Made by a program: the position numbers and the translations under genes
Notes under the pieces: model-generated
The model's input: the letters and a program-made list of their open reading frames with translations, nothing else
Databases searched by the model: none
Told to the model about the DNA's origin: nothing
Origin: Antarctobacter aquimaris
GTDB taxonomy: Bacteria; Pseudomonadota; Alphaproteobacteria; Rhodobacterales; Rhodobacteraceae
Assembly: GCF_900184945.1 (NCBI RefSeq)
Contig: NZ_FXYF01000024.1
Location: 1-41,485, forward strand
Length of the DNA: 41,485 nucleotides
Direction: 5' to 3'
Part shown: positions 27,266 through 34,869 of the stretch, piece by piece
Position numbering within the stretch: position 1 is the stretch's first letter
How the letters are laid out: the number at the start of each line of letters is the position of its first letter

Positions 27266-28808
27266 CCTGACCAGCCGCCTGCGCCGTTTGCGCGGCGACA
27301 CCCTGACGTTGTCGGTGACGCTGTTGCTGGTGCCGGTGCTGCCCGGCGCGGCGCTGGCCATCGGCGCGCCGGTGCTGCCGGCGGCGGTGGGCGCTGCGCT
27401 GCTGGGCGCCATCGCGCTGCTGGCCCGGCGGCTGACCTCGGGGGTGACGGATTTCATCCTGGCCACCGCGATCATGGGGCAGGCGATGCTGCTGGCGGCG
27501 GTGTTCGGCGGTCATGCCTTCCAGATCGACATGCACATGATGTTCTTTGCCGCGCTGGCCATCGTGTCGACCATCGGCCGCGTGTCGGTGCTGGTCTGGG
27601 CCTGCGCCGTCACGGCGCTGCACCACCTGGCGCTGACCCTGGTGTTGCCCGTGCTGGTCTACCCCTCGGTCGACCTGTGGGTGAACATCCTGCGCACCGG
27701 GGTCCACGGCGCCATCGTGGTGATCGAGGGCGCGGTGCTGGCCATCGCCATGGTGCAGCGCAACGAAGTCATGACCGAGGTCGAGCGCACGGCCGCACGG
27801 CTGGAGACGGAAACGCGCATGGCGGCCGATGCGCAGGCCGAGTCCGCCGCGGCGCAGGCGCGCGCCGACGAGGTGATCGCCCGCATGCGGGCGGCACTGG
27901 GTGCGTTGGCGCAGCGCGACATGACCTGCCGGATCGACGATCCCTTTCCGGCGCAGTACGAGGTGCTGCGCCGCGATTTCAACTTGACCATGGACAACCT
28001 GCGCACCGCGTTCCGCGGCGTGCGCGACCTGACCGGCGCCTTCCTGACCGAATCCGCCGAGCTTTCGCGCGCCGTCGGGGGGCTGTCGGACCGCACCGAG
28101 GCGCAGGCCCAGTCGCTGTCCGAGATGACGCGGACCACCGCCGACCTCGTCGAAGCGCTGGGACAGACCGCGACACAGGCCCGCGATGCCGCGTCCAGCG
28201 CCGATGACGCGCGGTCCAGCGCGGTGCGCGGCGGCCAGGTGACGGAACGCGCCATCGCCGCCATGCGCAAGATCGAGGACAGCTCGCGCCAGATCGCGCA
28301 GATCGTCGATCTGATCGATGACGTGTCGTTCCAGACCAACCTGCTGGCGCTGAATGCCGGGGTCGAGGCGGCGCGCGCCGGCGAGGCGGGCAAGGGGTTC
28401 GCCGTGGTCGCCGCCGAGGTGCGCCAGCTGGCGCACAGCACCTCCGAAGCGGCCGCCGGGATCAAGAAGCTGATCCGCGACAGTTCGGACCAGGTCGATA
28501 CCGGGGCGGACCTGGTCGACGCGGTGGGCCGGCACCTGGAGGAGATCAAGGCGCTGATCTCGCGCGCCAGCGAGCTTGGCGGCGCGATCTCCACCCGCAG
28601 CATCGCCCAGTCCTCGGCGGCGACGCAGCTGGACGGCATGGTGCGCGACGTGGACCGCGACACGCAGACCACCGCGCAGATGGGCGAGGACCTGGCCGCG
28701 CGCACGCAGCGCATGGAGAGCGCGTCGCAGAAACTGTCGCGCGACATGGCCGGATTTGTCTTTGATCCGGCGGCGGGGCCGCCCAGGCGCCGGGCCGCGG
28801 CATCGTGA
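27258..28808 (+). CDS. membrane chemoreceptor-like protein (MCP) 2
   Basis: A 516-residue paralogue of the protein at 21333. It has five to six membrane segments in the first about 170 residues, with His86, Asp91, His93, His122, His123, His150 and Glu157. A HAMP-like unit follows ([10 protein letters not shown]...[13 protein letters not shown], about 215-245). The signalling hairpin contains the tip [20 protein letters not shown]. The long C-terminal helix ends in a basic Arg/Ala tail; there is no CheR pentapeptide. GGAGGG lies 7 bases before the ATG. No che genes are in the window. The conserved polar residues inside the membrane may bind metal, haem or a small ligand; that is inference. Confidence 0.9.
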   Translation: MTDLTSRLRRLRGDTLTLSVTLLLVPVLPGAALAIGAPVLPAAVGAALLGAIALLARRLTSGVTDFILATAIMGQAMLLAAVFGGHAFQIDMHMMFFAALAIVSTIGRVSVLVWACAVTALHHLALTLVLPVLVYPSVDLWVNILRTGVHGAIVVIEGAVLAIAMVQRNEVMTEVERTAARLETETRMAADAQAESAAAQARADEVIARMRAALGALAQRDMTCRIDDPFPAQYEVLRRDFNLTMDNLRTAFRGVRDLTGAFLTESAELSRAVGGLSDRTEAQAQSLSEMTRTTADLVEALGQTATQARDAASSADDARSSAVRGGQVTERAIAAMRKIEDSSRQIAQIVDLIDDVSFQTNLLALNAGVEAARAGEAGKGFAVVAAEVRQLAHSTSEAAAGIKKLIRDSSDQVDTGADLVDAVGRHLEEIKALISRASELGGAISTRSIAQSSAATQLDGMVRDVDRDTQTTAQMGEDLAARTQRMESASQKLSRDMAGFVFDPAAGPPRRRAAAS

Positions 28809-28866
28809 TCACGCGCCCGGCGGGCCCGCTTGCAACGGCTATGGCCGGGCCCTATAGCACGTGTCC

Positions 28867-29487
28867 ATGTCGCGAGATCCCAAATCCCTGATCCGTATCG
28901 CGCGCGAAAGCGGCGATGCCCTGCACCCCGAGCCGCTGGACCTGGGCCAGCGGGTGCGGGAGCTGCGCAAGGAGCGCAACTGGACGCTGGAACAGGCGGC
29001 CCGGCAGGCGGGACTCGCACGCTCGACCCTGTCCAAGATCGAGAACGGGCAGATGTCGCCGACCTACGACGCGCTCAAGAAACTGGCCGTGGGCCTGCAG
29101 ATATCGGTGCCGCAGCTGTTCACCCCGCCGCAGCAGGAAAAGGTCAACGGCCGGCTTGCCGTGACCCGCGGCGGCGAGGGACAGAGCCATGCCACCGCCA
29201 CTTATGAACACGAGCTGCTGGCCGAGGCGCTGACCCGCAAGAAGATGCTGCCCTACCGCGCCCGGGTGCGCGCACGCAAGATGGACGAATTCGACGGCTG
29301 GGTCCGCCATGACGGCGAGGAATTCCTTTACGTGCTGACCGGCGTCATCACGCTCTACACCGAGTTCTACGAACCGATCGAGATGAAGCGCGGCGACAGC
29401 GCCTATTACGACGCCACCATGGGGCACAACGTGGTGTCCGTGTCGCCCGAAGACGCCACCATCCTCTGGGTCACCGCGCTGACCTGA
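28867..29487 (+). CDS. XRE-family regulator with cupin sensor domain
   Basis: A 206-residue transcription factor. The N-terminal helix-turn-helix (about residues 25-80) has LGQRVRELRKERNWTLEQAA and LARSTLSKIENGQMSPTYDAL. The C-terminal cupin_2 barrel (about 120-204) has HDGEEFLYVLTG, GDSAYYDATMGHNV and a typical strand pattern. HTH-cupin regulators often control amino-acid, polyamine or aromatic metabolism genes. A GTG six bases upstream (28861) is in frame and possible. No Shine-Dalgarno is evident, so it may be leaderless. It lies 58 bases after chemoreceptor 2. Confidence 0.92.
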   Translation: MSRDPKSLIRIARESGDALHPEPLDLGQRVRELRKERNWTLEQAARQAGLARSTLSKIENGQMSPTYDALKKLAVGLQISVPQLFTPPQQEKVNGRLAVTRGGEGQSHATATYEHELLAEALTRKKMLPYRARVRARKMDEFDGWVRHDGEEFLYVLTGVITLYTEFYEPIEMKRGDSAYYDATMGHNVVSVSPEDATILWVTALT

Positions 29488-29491
29488 GCGG

Positions 29492-29653
29492 TCAGTCGCT
29501 GGCCAGGTCAACGGCCCGCCGGGCAAGCTCCTTGTGAACGGACAGCCGCAGCCTGTCGGCCAGGTGGCGGGCAAAGGCCGAACGGTCCCCGGGAAGACGC
29601 GAGAACCGGGCCTGGTCGATGGCGGGAAAGCGCGCCCCAAGGCGCGTCCCCAT
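29492..29653 (-). CDS. possible small protein gene, start uncertain
   Basis: The minus-strand frame from 29764 down to TGA at 29494-29492 reads like protein, with ...RGWHKLSANWDTMGTRL, then GARFPAIDQARFSRLPGD and HLADRLRLSVHKELARRA. The first ATG at 29653 gives 53 residues, but the coding-like segment begins about 20 codons further upstream, where no ATG, GTG or TTG is found in frame. It may be a small gene with a shifted or unusual start, or a gene remnant. It is convergent with the XRE-cupin gene, with 4 bases between stops. I do not recognise the family. Confidence 0.35.
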   Translation of the reverse strand: MGTRLGARFPAIDQARFSRLPGDRSAFARHLADRLRLSVHKELARRAVDLASD

Positions 29654-29791
29654 CGTATCCCAGTTGGCCGAAAGCTTGTGCCAACCCCTGTCACGCTCCT
29701 GCTCCGCTACCGGCCTCCCGTTCTGTCGGGAAAATGTATCGGACCTGTCGAAATCAGGGAGGTGTCAGAGCGCCGAAGGTTGGAAACGGGA

Positions 29792-29820
29792 AAGGCCCGC
29801 GCCGGCCGGGCGCGGGCCTT
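29792..29820 (-). terminator. intrinsic terminator of the liv operon
   Basis: A perfect 12-base-pair GC-rich stem (AAGGCCCGCGCC/GGCGCGGGCCTT) with a 5-base loop lies 27 bases after the livM stop. On the minus strand it is followed by a short T stretch (CCTTTCCC). Read on the minus strand it would end the liv transcript. Confidence 0.65.
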
Positions 29821-29846
29821 GATCTCGTCCCCGGCGGGAACCGGTC

Positions 29847-31139
29847 TCAGCGTTCCGGCAGCAGTCCGCGCGGCGAGAAGCGCAGCACCAGCAGCAGGAT
29901 CACCCCCATGGTCAGCAGGCGCATGTGCTGCACGCTGTCCATCAGGTGCCCGCGCAGCCAGCTCTCCGCCGGCAGCCAGCCGGTGACCCAGGTCATGATG
30001 CCGGGGCCGACCACCTCGACCTGCACCCAGAGGAACCAGATCAGGAAACCGCCCAGCACCGCGCCCAGGTTGTTGCCGGACCCGCCGACGATCACCATCA
30101 CCCAGATCAGGAAGGTGTAGCGCAGCGGTTGGTAGGAGGTGGGGATCAGCTGGCCGTCCAGCGTGGTCATCATGGCGCCGGCGATGCCGCAGATCGCCGA
30201 GCCGAGGATGAAGACCTGCAAGTGGCGGTAGGTGACGTTCTTGCCCATGGCGCGGGCCGAGGTTTCGTTGTCGCGGATCGCGCGCATCATCCGGCCCCAG
30301 GGCGATTTCAGCGCCAGCTGCGCCAGCACCAGCAGGATCACCAGCACCACGGCGAACATCACGCCGTAGCTCAGCTTGATGTAGAGCGTCGAGGCGGCGG
30401 TGGGCTCCAGCCCAAAGCTCGCGGCGCGCTCGACAAAGGCCGGGTCGTTCTGCAGCACGATGGGATCGGGCACCGGGCGGGGCAGGCCGGTGACGTTCTT
30501 GACGCCCCTTGTCAGCCATTCCTCGTTCTTCATCACGGCGATGATGATCTCGGAAATGCCCAGCGTCGCGATGGCCAGGTAGTCCGAGCGCAGGCCCAGC
30601 GCGGTCTTGCCGATGATCCAGGCCGCCCCCGCGGCCAACAAGCCGCCGACCATCCAGCCGATCCAGACCGGCAGGCCCAGGCCACCCAGGTAGCCGGTCC
30701 CGGCGGGGTTGACCGCCTCGATCGCGTCGACCCCCGGGTCGCGCACCATGCGGTAGACGATCATGCCGACCACCATCACCAGCAGCACCAGCCAGCGGTT
30801 GCGCGTGCTCTTCCACAGCACCACGGCGCCGACGATGGTGGCCGCGCCGATCACCAGCGCCAGCAGCGCGCGCGCGCCGCCCGCGGCCCAGGCCTCGGTC
30901 ACCGGGGGGACGGAGGTCAGCATCACCGCCATGCCGCCCAGCGCGACAAACCCCATGATGCCGACGTTGAACAGCCCGGCGATGCCCCATTGCAGGTTCA
31001 CCCCCAGCGACATGATCGCGCTGATCAGGCCCATGTTGAGGATGACAAGCGCCAGGTCCCACCCCTGGGCAAAGCCGGTGAAGATGATGAGAGTCGCCAC
31101 GATGGCGAACATCCCGAGGGTCCGGATCGAATGCGTCAT
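29847..31139 (-). CDS. livM: branched-chain amino-acid ABC transporter permease LivM
   Basis: An inner-membrane permease subunit, 430 residues, with about ten hydrophobic segments. It shows GVNLQWGIAGLFNVG, ALGLRSDYLAIATLGISEI, MMRAIRDNETSARAMGKNV and the C-terminal SPRGLLPER typical of LivM. It pairs with LivH to form the channel for branched-chain amino acids or related substrates. The ATG overlaps the livH stop by four bases (ATGA). The family varies in length, and the extra loop between early segments (about 80-160) makes this a long member. It is the last gene of the operon. Confidence 0.95.
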   Translation of the reverse strand: MTHSIRTLGMFAIVATLIIFTGFAQGWDLALVILNMGLISAIMSLGVNLQWGIAGLFNVGIMGFVALGGMAVMLTSVPPVTEAWAAGGARALLALVIGAATIVGAVVLWKSTRNRWLVLLVMVVGMIVYRMVRDPGVDAIEAVNPAGTGYLGGLGLPVWIGWMVGGLLAAGAAWIIGKTALGLRSDYLAIATLGISEIIIAVMKNEEWLTRGVKNVTGLPRPVPDPIVLQNDPAFVERAASFGLEPTAASTLYIKLSYGVMFAVVLVILLVLAQLALKSPWGRMMRAIRDNETSARAMGKNVTYRHLQVFILGSAICGIAGAMMTTLDGQLIPTSYQPLRYTFLIWVMVIVGGSGNNLGAVLGGFLIWFLWVQVEVVGPGIMTWVTGWLPAESWLRGHLMDSVQHMRLLTMGVILLLVLRFSPRGLLPER

Positions 31140-32146
31140 ACCGATTTCCCCTTGAACAGACCGGTGGGCTTGAACAGCAGCACCACCACCAGGATCATGA
31201 AGCTGACCGCGAACTTGTACTCCGTGGCCATCAGCTGGATGAGGCCGGAAGGCGCCAGCGAGTCGGGCATCAGGTAGGTCAGCACCTTCTTCCAGGCGTA
31301 GGTGATCGCCACCTCGGAAAAGGCGATGGTGAACCCGCCCGCGATGGCGCCCAGGGGCGACCCCAGGCCGCCGACGATGGCCGCGGCGAAGATCGGCAGC
31401 AGCAGCTGGAAGTAGGTGAAGGGCTTGTACGACTTGTCGAGGCCGTAGAGCGTGCCCGCGATGGTGATCAGCCCGGCGACGATCAGCCAGGTCACCATGA
31501 CCACCCGCTCGGGGTTGATCCCCGACAGCAGCGCCAGGTCCTCGTTGTCGGAATAGGCGCGCATCGACTTGCCGGTGCGGGTCTTGCCCAGGAACCAGAA
31601 CAGCGCCGTCACCACCAGGATCGCCGTGACCACGGTCAGCGCCTGCGTGGACTTGATGCCCAGGCCCTCTTCGAGGCCGGTCATCTCCTTGAAGTCACGC
31701 ACGTTGATCAGAAAGCGCGCCCCGTCGTCAAAGCGGACATCGTCCGCGCCCAGGACAAAGCGGGTGAGGCCATTGTAGATGAACATGACCCCGATGGAGA
31801 CGATCACGAAGACCACCGGTTTCGCCTTCTGGCTTCGGTAGAAGCGGTAGACGCTGCGGTCCGTGAGCAGCACCAGCGCGGCGGTGCCGGCGATCCCGAA
31901 GGGAATGGCCAGCAGCGCCGTCGGCAGCGGGCCCAGCGAGATGCCCCAGGACTGGAACAGCCAGGTGACCATGATCACGATCATCGTGCCAAAGGCCATG
32001 GTGTCGCCATGGGCAAAGTTGGAGAACCGCAGGATGCCGTAGATCAGCGTGACCCCCAGCGCCCCCAGCGCCAGCTGGCTGCCGTAGGCCACCGCGGGGA
32101 TGATCACGAAGTTGGATAGCGCCACGATGGCGTTGAGAAAATCCAT
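31136..32146 (-). CDS. livH: branched-chain amino-acid ABC transporter permease LivH
   Basis: The second permease subunit, 336 residues, about eight hydrophobic segments. Family features include YGSQLALGALGVTLIYGI, LRFSNFAHGDTMAFG, MRAYSDNEDLALLSGINPER and GGLGSPLGAIAGG. GAGGG precedes the ATG. It is separated from the upstream small secreted protein gene by 106 bases that contain a CGCCCGG/CCGGGCG hairpin (32171-32189) and no visible promoter. It overlaps livM by 4 bases. Confidence 0.95.
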   Translation of the reverse strand: MDFLNAIVALSNFVIIPAVAYGSQLALGALGVTLIYGILRFSNFAHGDTMAFGTMIVIMVTWLFQSWGISLGPLPTALLAIPFGIAGTAALVLLTDRSVYRFYRSQKAKPVVFVIVSIGVMFIYNGLTRFVLGADDVRFDDGARFLINVRDFKEMTGLEEGLGIKSTQALTVVTAILVVTALFWFLGKTRTGKSMRAYSDNEDLALLSGINPERVVMVTWLIVAGLITIAGTLYGLDKSYKPFTYFQLLLPIFAAAIVGGLGSPLGAIAGGFTIAFSEVAITYAWKKVLTYLMPDSLAPSGLIQLMATEYKFAVSFMILVVVLLFKPTGLFKGKSV

Positions 32147-32252
32147 CAGTCGTTGCCCTCGTTGGAGTGCCGCCCGGTTGATCCGGGCGCTGTTGTCGTT
32201 TCGTGTCCGCCCGGCGCGCCGCGGCGGGATCGGCGCGGGCGGAGCGCGGCTG

Positions 32253-32642
32253 TCACTCGGTCACCTCGCATTGGCCATGGTAGGTCACCACGGTCAGCGG
32301 GTCGGCGATATGCACGCTCAGTCGCGCCAGCCCGTCGAGTGTCGTGGAGACCATGTAGCTGGCCAGCCCGTCGGCGGCGGTGATCACCAGCAGGCCGTTG
32401 TGTTCGGCGGCGCGGCCCTCGGCCGGACCGGTGCCCAGTTGCAGCACCGCGTCGCCCGGCAGCGTGCGCGGCAGGTCCATGTCGTGGCCGAACTGGGCAA
32501 AGGTGCAGGCTTCCTCGTCGAGGCATTCGACCGTATAGGTGCAGGTCATGCGCGCGATGCCCTGCTCTTCGATCACGTCCACGCCGGCCGCCCCCGCCGC
32601 ATGTGCCGCCAGCAGGCTTCCCAGGATGATTGTCGTGCGCAT
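32253..32642 (-). CDS. small secreted cysteine-containing protein in the liv operon (A)
   Basis: A 129-residue protein with a signal peptide (about 1-19, MRTTIILGSLLAAHAAGAA). The mature domain has cysteines at 34, 40 and 46 and a C-terminal Cys125 in HGQCEVTE. It starts 2 bases after the stop of protein B, and both share a Cys near residue 34, a Gly-x-Cys-Glu/Lys C-terminus and GLARLSVH/GRVRLSDG segments, so they are probably paralogues. AGGAGAGG precedes the ATG at 32642; an in-frame ATG at 32660 is less likely. The function is unknown. The place inside the liv operon suggests a periplasmic role with the transporter. Confidence 0.75.
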   Translation of the reverse strand: MRTTIILGSLLAAHAAGAAGVDVIEEQGIARMTCTYTVECLDEEACTFAQFGHDMDLPRTLPGDAVLQLGTGPAEGRAAEHNGLLVITAADGLASYMVSTTLDGLARLSVHIADPLTVVTYHGQCEVTE

Positions 32643-32644
32643 CG

Positions 32645-33025
32645 TCACCTCTCCTTGCATTCGCCGCGCCAGTCGGCATCGGCGCCGTCGCTGAGCCGGA
32701 CCCGCCCGGTCCGCGGCAAAGTCAGCATCAGGTCCCGCTCCGGCGACCAGAACCCTCGGGTCCCGTCTTCGGTCAGCACCGCCTCCGCCTCGAAGCGGTC
32801 GTTGCCCAGCGCCACATGGCTGACCTGGCGGCGCGGCGGATCGTTCGGATCGACCGCAGGGGCAAAGCTGACCGGGTCGATGTCGAAGGTCAGGCGCAGC
32901 GTCTCGGCGTCGCGGATCAGGTCGCAGGCGTAAGCCACAGGGGTCGCCGGCGCGGCCGTGGCCAGCGCGCAGAGCATTGCCGCCCCCAATGCCGCTCCCA
33001 GTGCCACCTGCTGCCCCCCCGGCAT
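32645..33025 (-). CDS. small secreted cysteine-containing protein in the liv operon (B)
   Basis: A 126-residue protein with an N-terminal signal sequence (about 1-29, ending ATAAPATP) and a mature domain with Cys34 and Cys123 (WRGECKER) that could form one disulfide. It begins 4 bases after the livF stop and ends 2 bases before protein A, so it lies within the operon. The start at 33025 (MPGGQQVALGAAL) is used because an upstream ATG would add residues encoded inside livF. It resembles protein A in layout; no known domain is recognised. Confidence 0.72.
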   Translation of the reverse strand: MPGGQQVALGAALGAAMLCALATAAPATPVAYACDLIRDAETLRLTFDIDPVSFAPAVDPNDPPRRQVSHVALGNDRFEAEAVLTEDGTRGFWSPERDLMLTLPRTGRVRLSDGADADWRGECKER

Positions 33026-33029
33026 GGCC

Positions 33030-33857
33030 TCAGCCCCCGAGGAAGGACTTGCGCACTTCCGGGTCGGCCAGCAGTTCCTTGCCGGTCCCGGTAAAGGCGT
33101 TGCGCCCCTGCACCAGGACATAGCCCTTGTCGGCGATCTCCAGCGCCTGGCGCGCGTTCTGTTCCACCATCAGGATCGAGATGCCGGTGCGCGCCACCTC
33201 GATGATGCGGTCGAACAGCTCGTCCATGACGATCGGCGACACGCCCGCCGTGGGTTCGTCCAGCATCAGCACCTTGGGTTTTGTCATCAGCGCGCGGCCC
33301 ACGGCAACCTGCTGGCGCTGGCCGCCGGACAGCTCGCCCGCCGGCTGGCGGCGCTTTTCGCGCAGGATCGGGAACAGCTCGTAGACCTGCGCCATGGTGG
33401 AGGAATAATCGTCCTCGCGGATGAAGGCCCCCATCTCCAGGTTCTCCTCGACCGTGAGCGAGGTGAAGATGTTCGAGGTCTGCGGCACAAAGCCCATGCC
33501 CTGCGCCACCCGGTCCTGCGGCGTCAGCGCGGTGATGTCGCGCCCGTCCAGCCGAACCGCGCCCGAGCGCACGTCCAGCATGCCAAAGACCGCCTTCATC
33601 GCGGTCGATTTGCCGGCGCCGTTCGGGCCGACGATCACCGCGATCTCGCCCTTGTCCACGGCGATGGTGCAGTCGTGCAGGATGTCCGGCCCCTTGCCGT
33701 AGCCGCCGGTCATCGTGTCGCCGATCAGGAAGGGCCCGCCGGGCGCGTCCTTGACCGGGCCGGAGCGGCGCGTCGGGTCGACGGTGCCTTCGCCGCCGCG
33801 CTTGGTGATCGAGGCATCCTTGTTGCCCCGGTCGTTCTGGTAGGGATTACCGCTCAT
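33030..33857 (-). CDS. livF: branched-chain amino-acid ABC transporter ATP-binding protein LivF
   Basis: A cytosolic ATPase subunit, 275 residues. It has Walker A GPNGAGKS, the LivF-type Q-loop region GFVPQTSNIFTSLTVEENLEMG, signature LSGGQRQQ and Walker B VLMLDEPTAGVSP. The first about 43 residues (MSGNPYQNDRGNKDASITKR...) are a hydrophilic extension not usual in LivF (typically about 235 residues). The start at 33857 follows a G-rich run; a longer frame to 33980 reads through the repeat between livG and livF and is rejected. It powers LivHM with LivG. Confidence 0.94.
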   Translation of the reverse strand: MSGNPYQNDRGNKDASITKRGGEGTVDPTRRSGPVKDAPGGPFLIGDTMTGGYGKGPDILHDCTIAVDKGEIAVIVGPNGAGKSTAMKAVFGMLDVRSGAVRLDGRDITALTPQDRVAQGMGFVPQTSNIFTSLTVEENLEMGAFIREDDYSSTMAQVYELFPILREKRRQPAGELSGGQRQQVAVGRALMTKPKVLMLDEPTAGVSPIVMDELFDRIIEVARTGISILMVEQNARQALEIADKGYVLVQGRNAFTGTGKELLADPEVRKSFLGG

Positions 33858-33891
33858 GTCCGCGCCCCCCGTGCGTCGGGGCGCCGCGCCC

Positions 33892-33958
33892 CAGGTTTCT
33901 TCTGGCCGGAAATATCCCGGGGGAGACGCGCCGCAGGCGCGGCGGGGGCAGCGCCCCC
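33892..33958. repeat. intergenic palindromic repeat, copy 2
   Basis: Between livG and livF the plus strand reads TTTCTTCTGG..GGAAATATCCCGGGGGAG. Two perfect hairpins follow: CGCGCC-gca-GGCGCG (33927-33941) and GGGGGC-agc-GCCCCC (33944-33958). The order of elements matches copy 1 at 9886-9941, with an extra hairpin inserted. It may stabilise or process the liv mRNA between two ATPase genes. Confidence 0.65.
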
Positions 33959-33987
33959 CATCGTCGAAGCCGATGCGCAAGGACCGC

Positions 33988-34773
33988 TCATACCGTTGCC
34001 ACCTGGTCCTTGTTCTTCAGTCCGGTGCCCAGGTAGGCCTCGATCACCGCCTCGTTGGCCTTGATCTCGTCCAGCGTGCCCTCGGCCAGCTTCTTGCCCT
34101 CCGCCATGACGATCACCGGGTCGCAGATGCGGCCGATGAAGTCCATGTCGTGCTCGATCACGCAGAAGGTGTAATTGCGCTCCTTGTTGAGGCGCACGAT
34201 GGTGTCGGCGATGGTGTTCAGCAGCGTCCGGTTCACACCCGCGCCGACCTCGTCCAGAAAGACGATCTTGGCGTTCACCATCATCGTCCGGCCCAGTTCC
34301 AGCAGCTTTTTCTGACCGCCGGAGATGGCCCCCGCCGGATGGTCCGCCAGGTGCGAGATGGTGAGAAAGTCGAGCACCTCGTCGGCCTTGGCGCGCAGGG
34401 CGCGCTCCTCCTCGGCGATGCGCTTGCGGCCGAACCAGGTGTTCCACAGCGTTTCGCCGGATTGCCCGCCGGGCACCATCATCAGGTTCTCGCGGCAGGT
34501 CATCGAATGGAACTCGTGCGCGATCTGGAAGGTGCGCAGCAGGCCCTTGTGAAACAACTCGTGCGGCGGCAGGCCGGTGATGTCCTCGCCGGCCATCGTC
34601 ACCTTGCCGCTGGTCGGTTCCAGCGCGCCGGCGATCACGTTGAACAGCGTCGTCTTGCCCGCGCCGTTCGGCCCGACGAGGCCAGTGATCGACCCGGCCG
34701 CGATTTCCAGGGATGCGCCGTCGACGGCCCGGAAGGCACCGAAATGCCGGTGCAGGTTGTCCACCTTGATCAA
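33988..34773 (-). CDS. livG: branched-chain amino-acid ABC transporter ATP-binding protein LivG
   Basis: The second ATPase subunit, 261 residues. It has Walker A GPNGAGKT, signature ISGGQKKL, Walker B IVFLDEVGAGVN and the LivG-type H-loop in FCVIEHDMDFIGRICDPV. The start appears to be TTG (34773-34771), giving MIKVDNLHRHFGAFRAVDG; GGGGG lies 8-9 bases upstream and no ATG or GTG fits. The rare start may lower translation compared with the binding protein. It lies after a hairpin terminator that follows the binding-protein gene. Confidence 0.94.
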   Translation of the reverse strand: MIKVDNLHRHFGAFRAVDGASLEIAAGSITGLVGPNGAGKTTLFNVIAGALEPTSGKVTMAGEDITGLPPHELFHKGLLRTFQIAHEFHSMTCRENLMMVPGGQSGETLWNTWFGRKRIAEEERALRAKADEVLDFLTISHLADHPAGAISGGQKKLLELGRTMMVNAKIVFLDEVGAGVNRTLLNTIADTIVRLNKERNYTFCVIEHDMDFIGRICDPVIVMAEGKKLAEGTLDEIKANEAVIEAYLGTGLKNKDQVATV

Positions 34774-34824
34774 GGATATACCCCCACGGATGCCGCCCTT
34801 GCGGGCTTCACTCCAAATGGCGAA

Positions 34825-34853
34825 AGAGCAGCCCGGACGGGCCGGGCTGCTCT
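34825..34853 (-). terminator. hairpin between the binding-protein gene and livG
   Basis: A perfect 12-base-pair stem (AGAGCAGCCCGG/CCGGGCTGCTCT) with a 5-base loop is followed on the minus strand by a short T stretch (CTCTTTCGCC). It lies 17 bases after the stop of the binding-protein gene. Partial termination here would make more binding protein than transporter. Confidence 0.65.
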
Positions 34854-34869
34854 CTTGCGTCGTGTCGGA

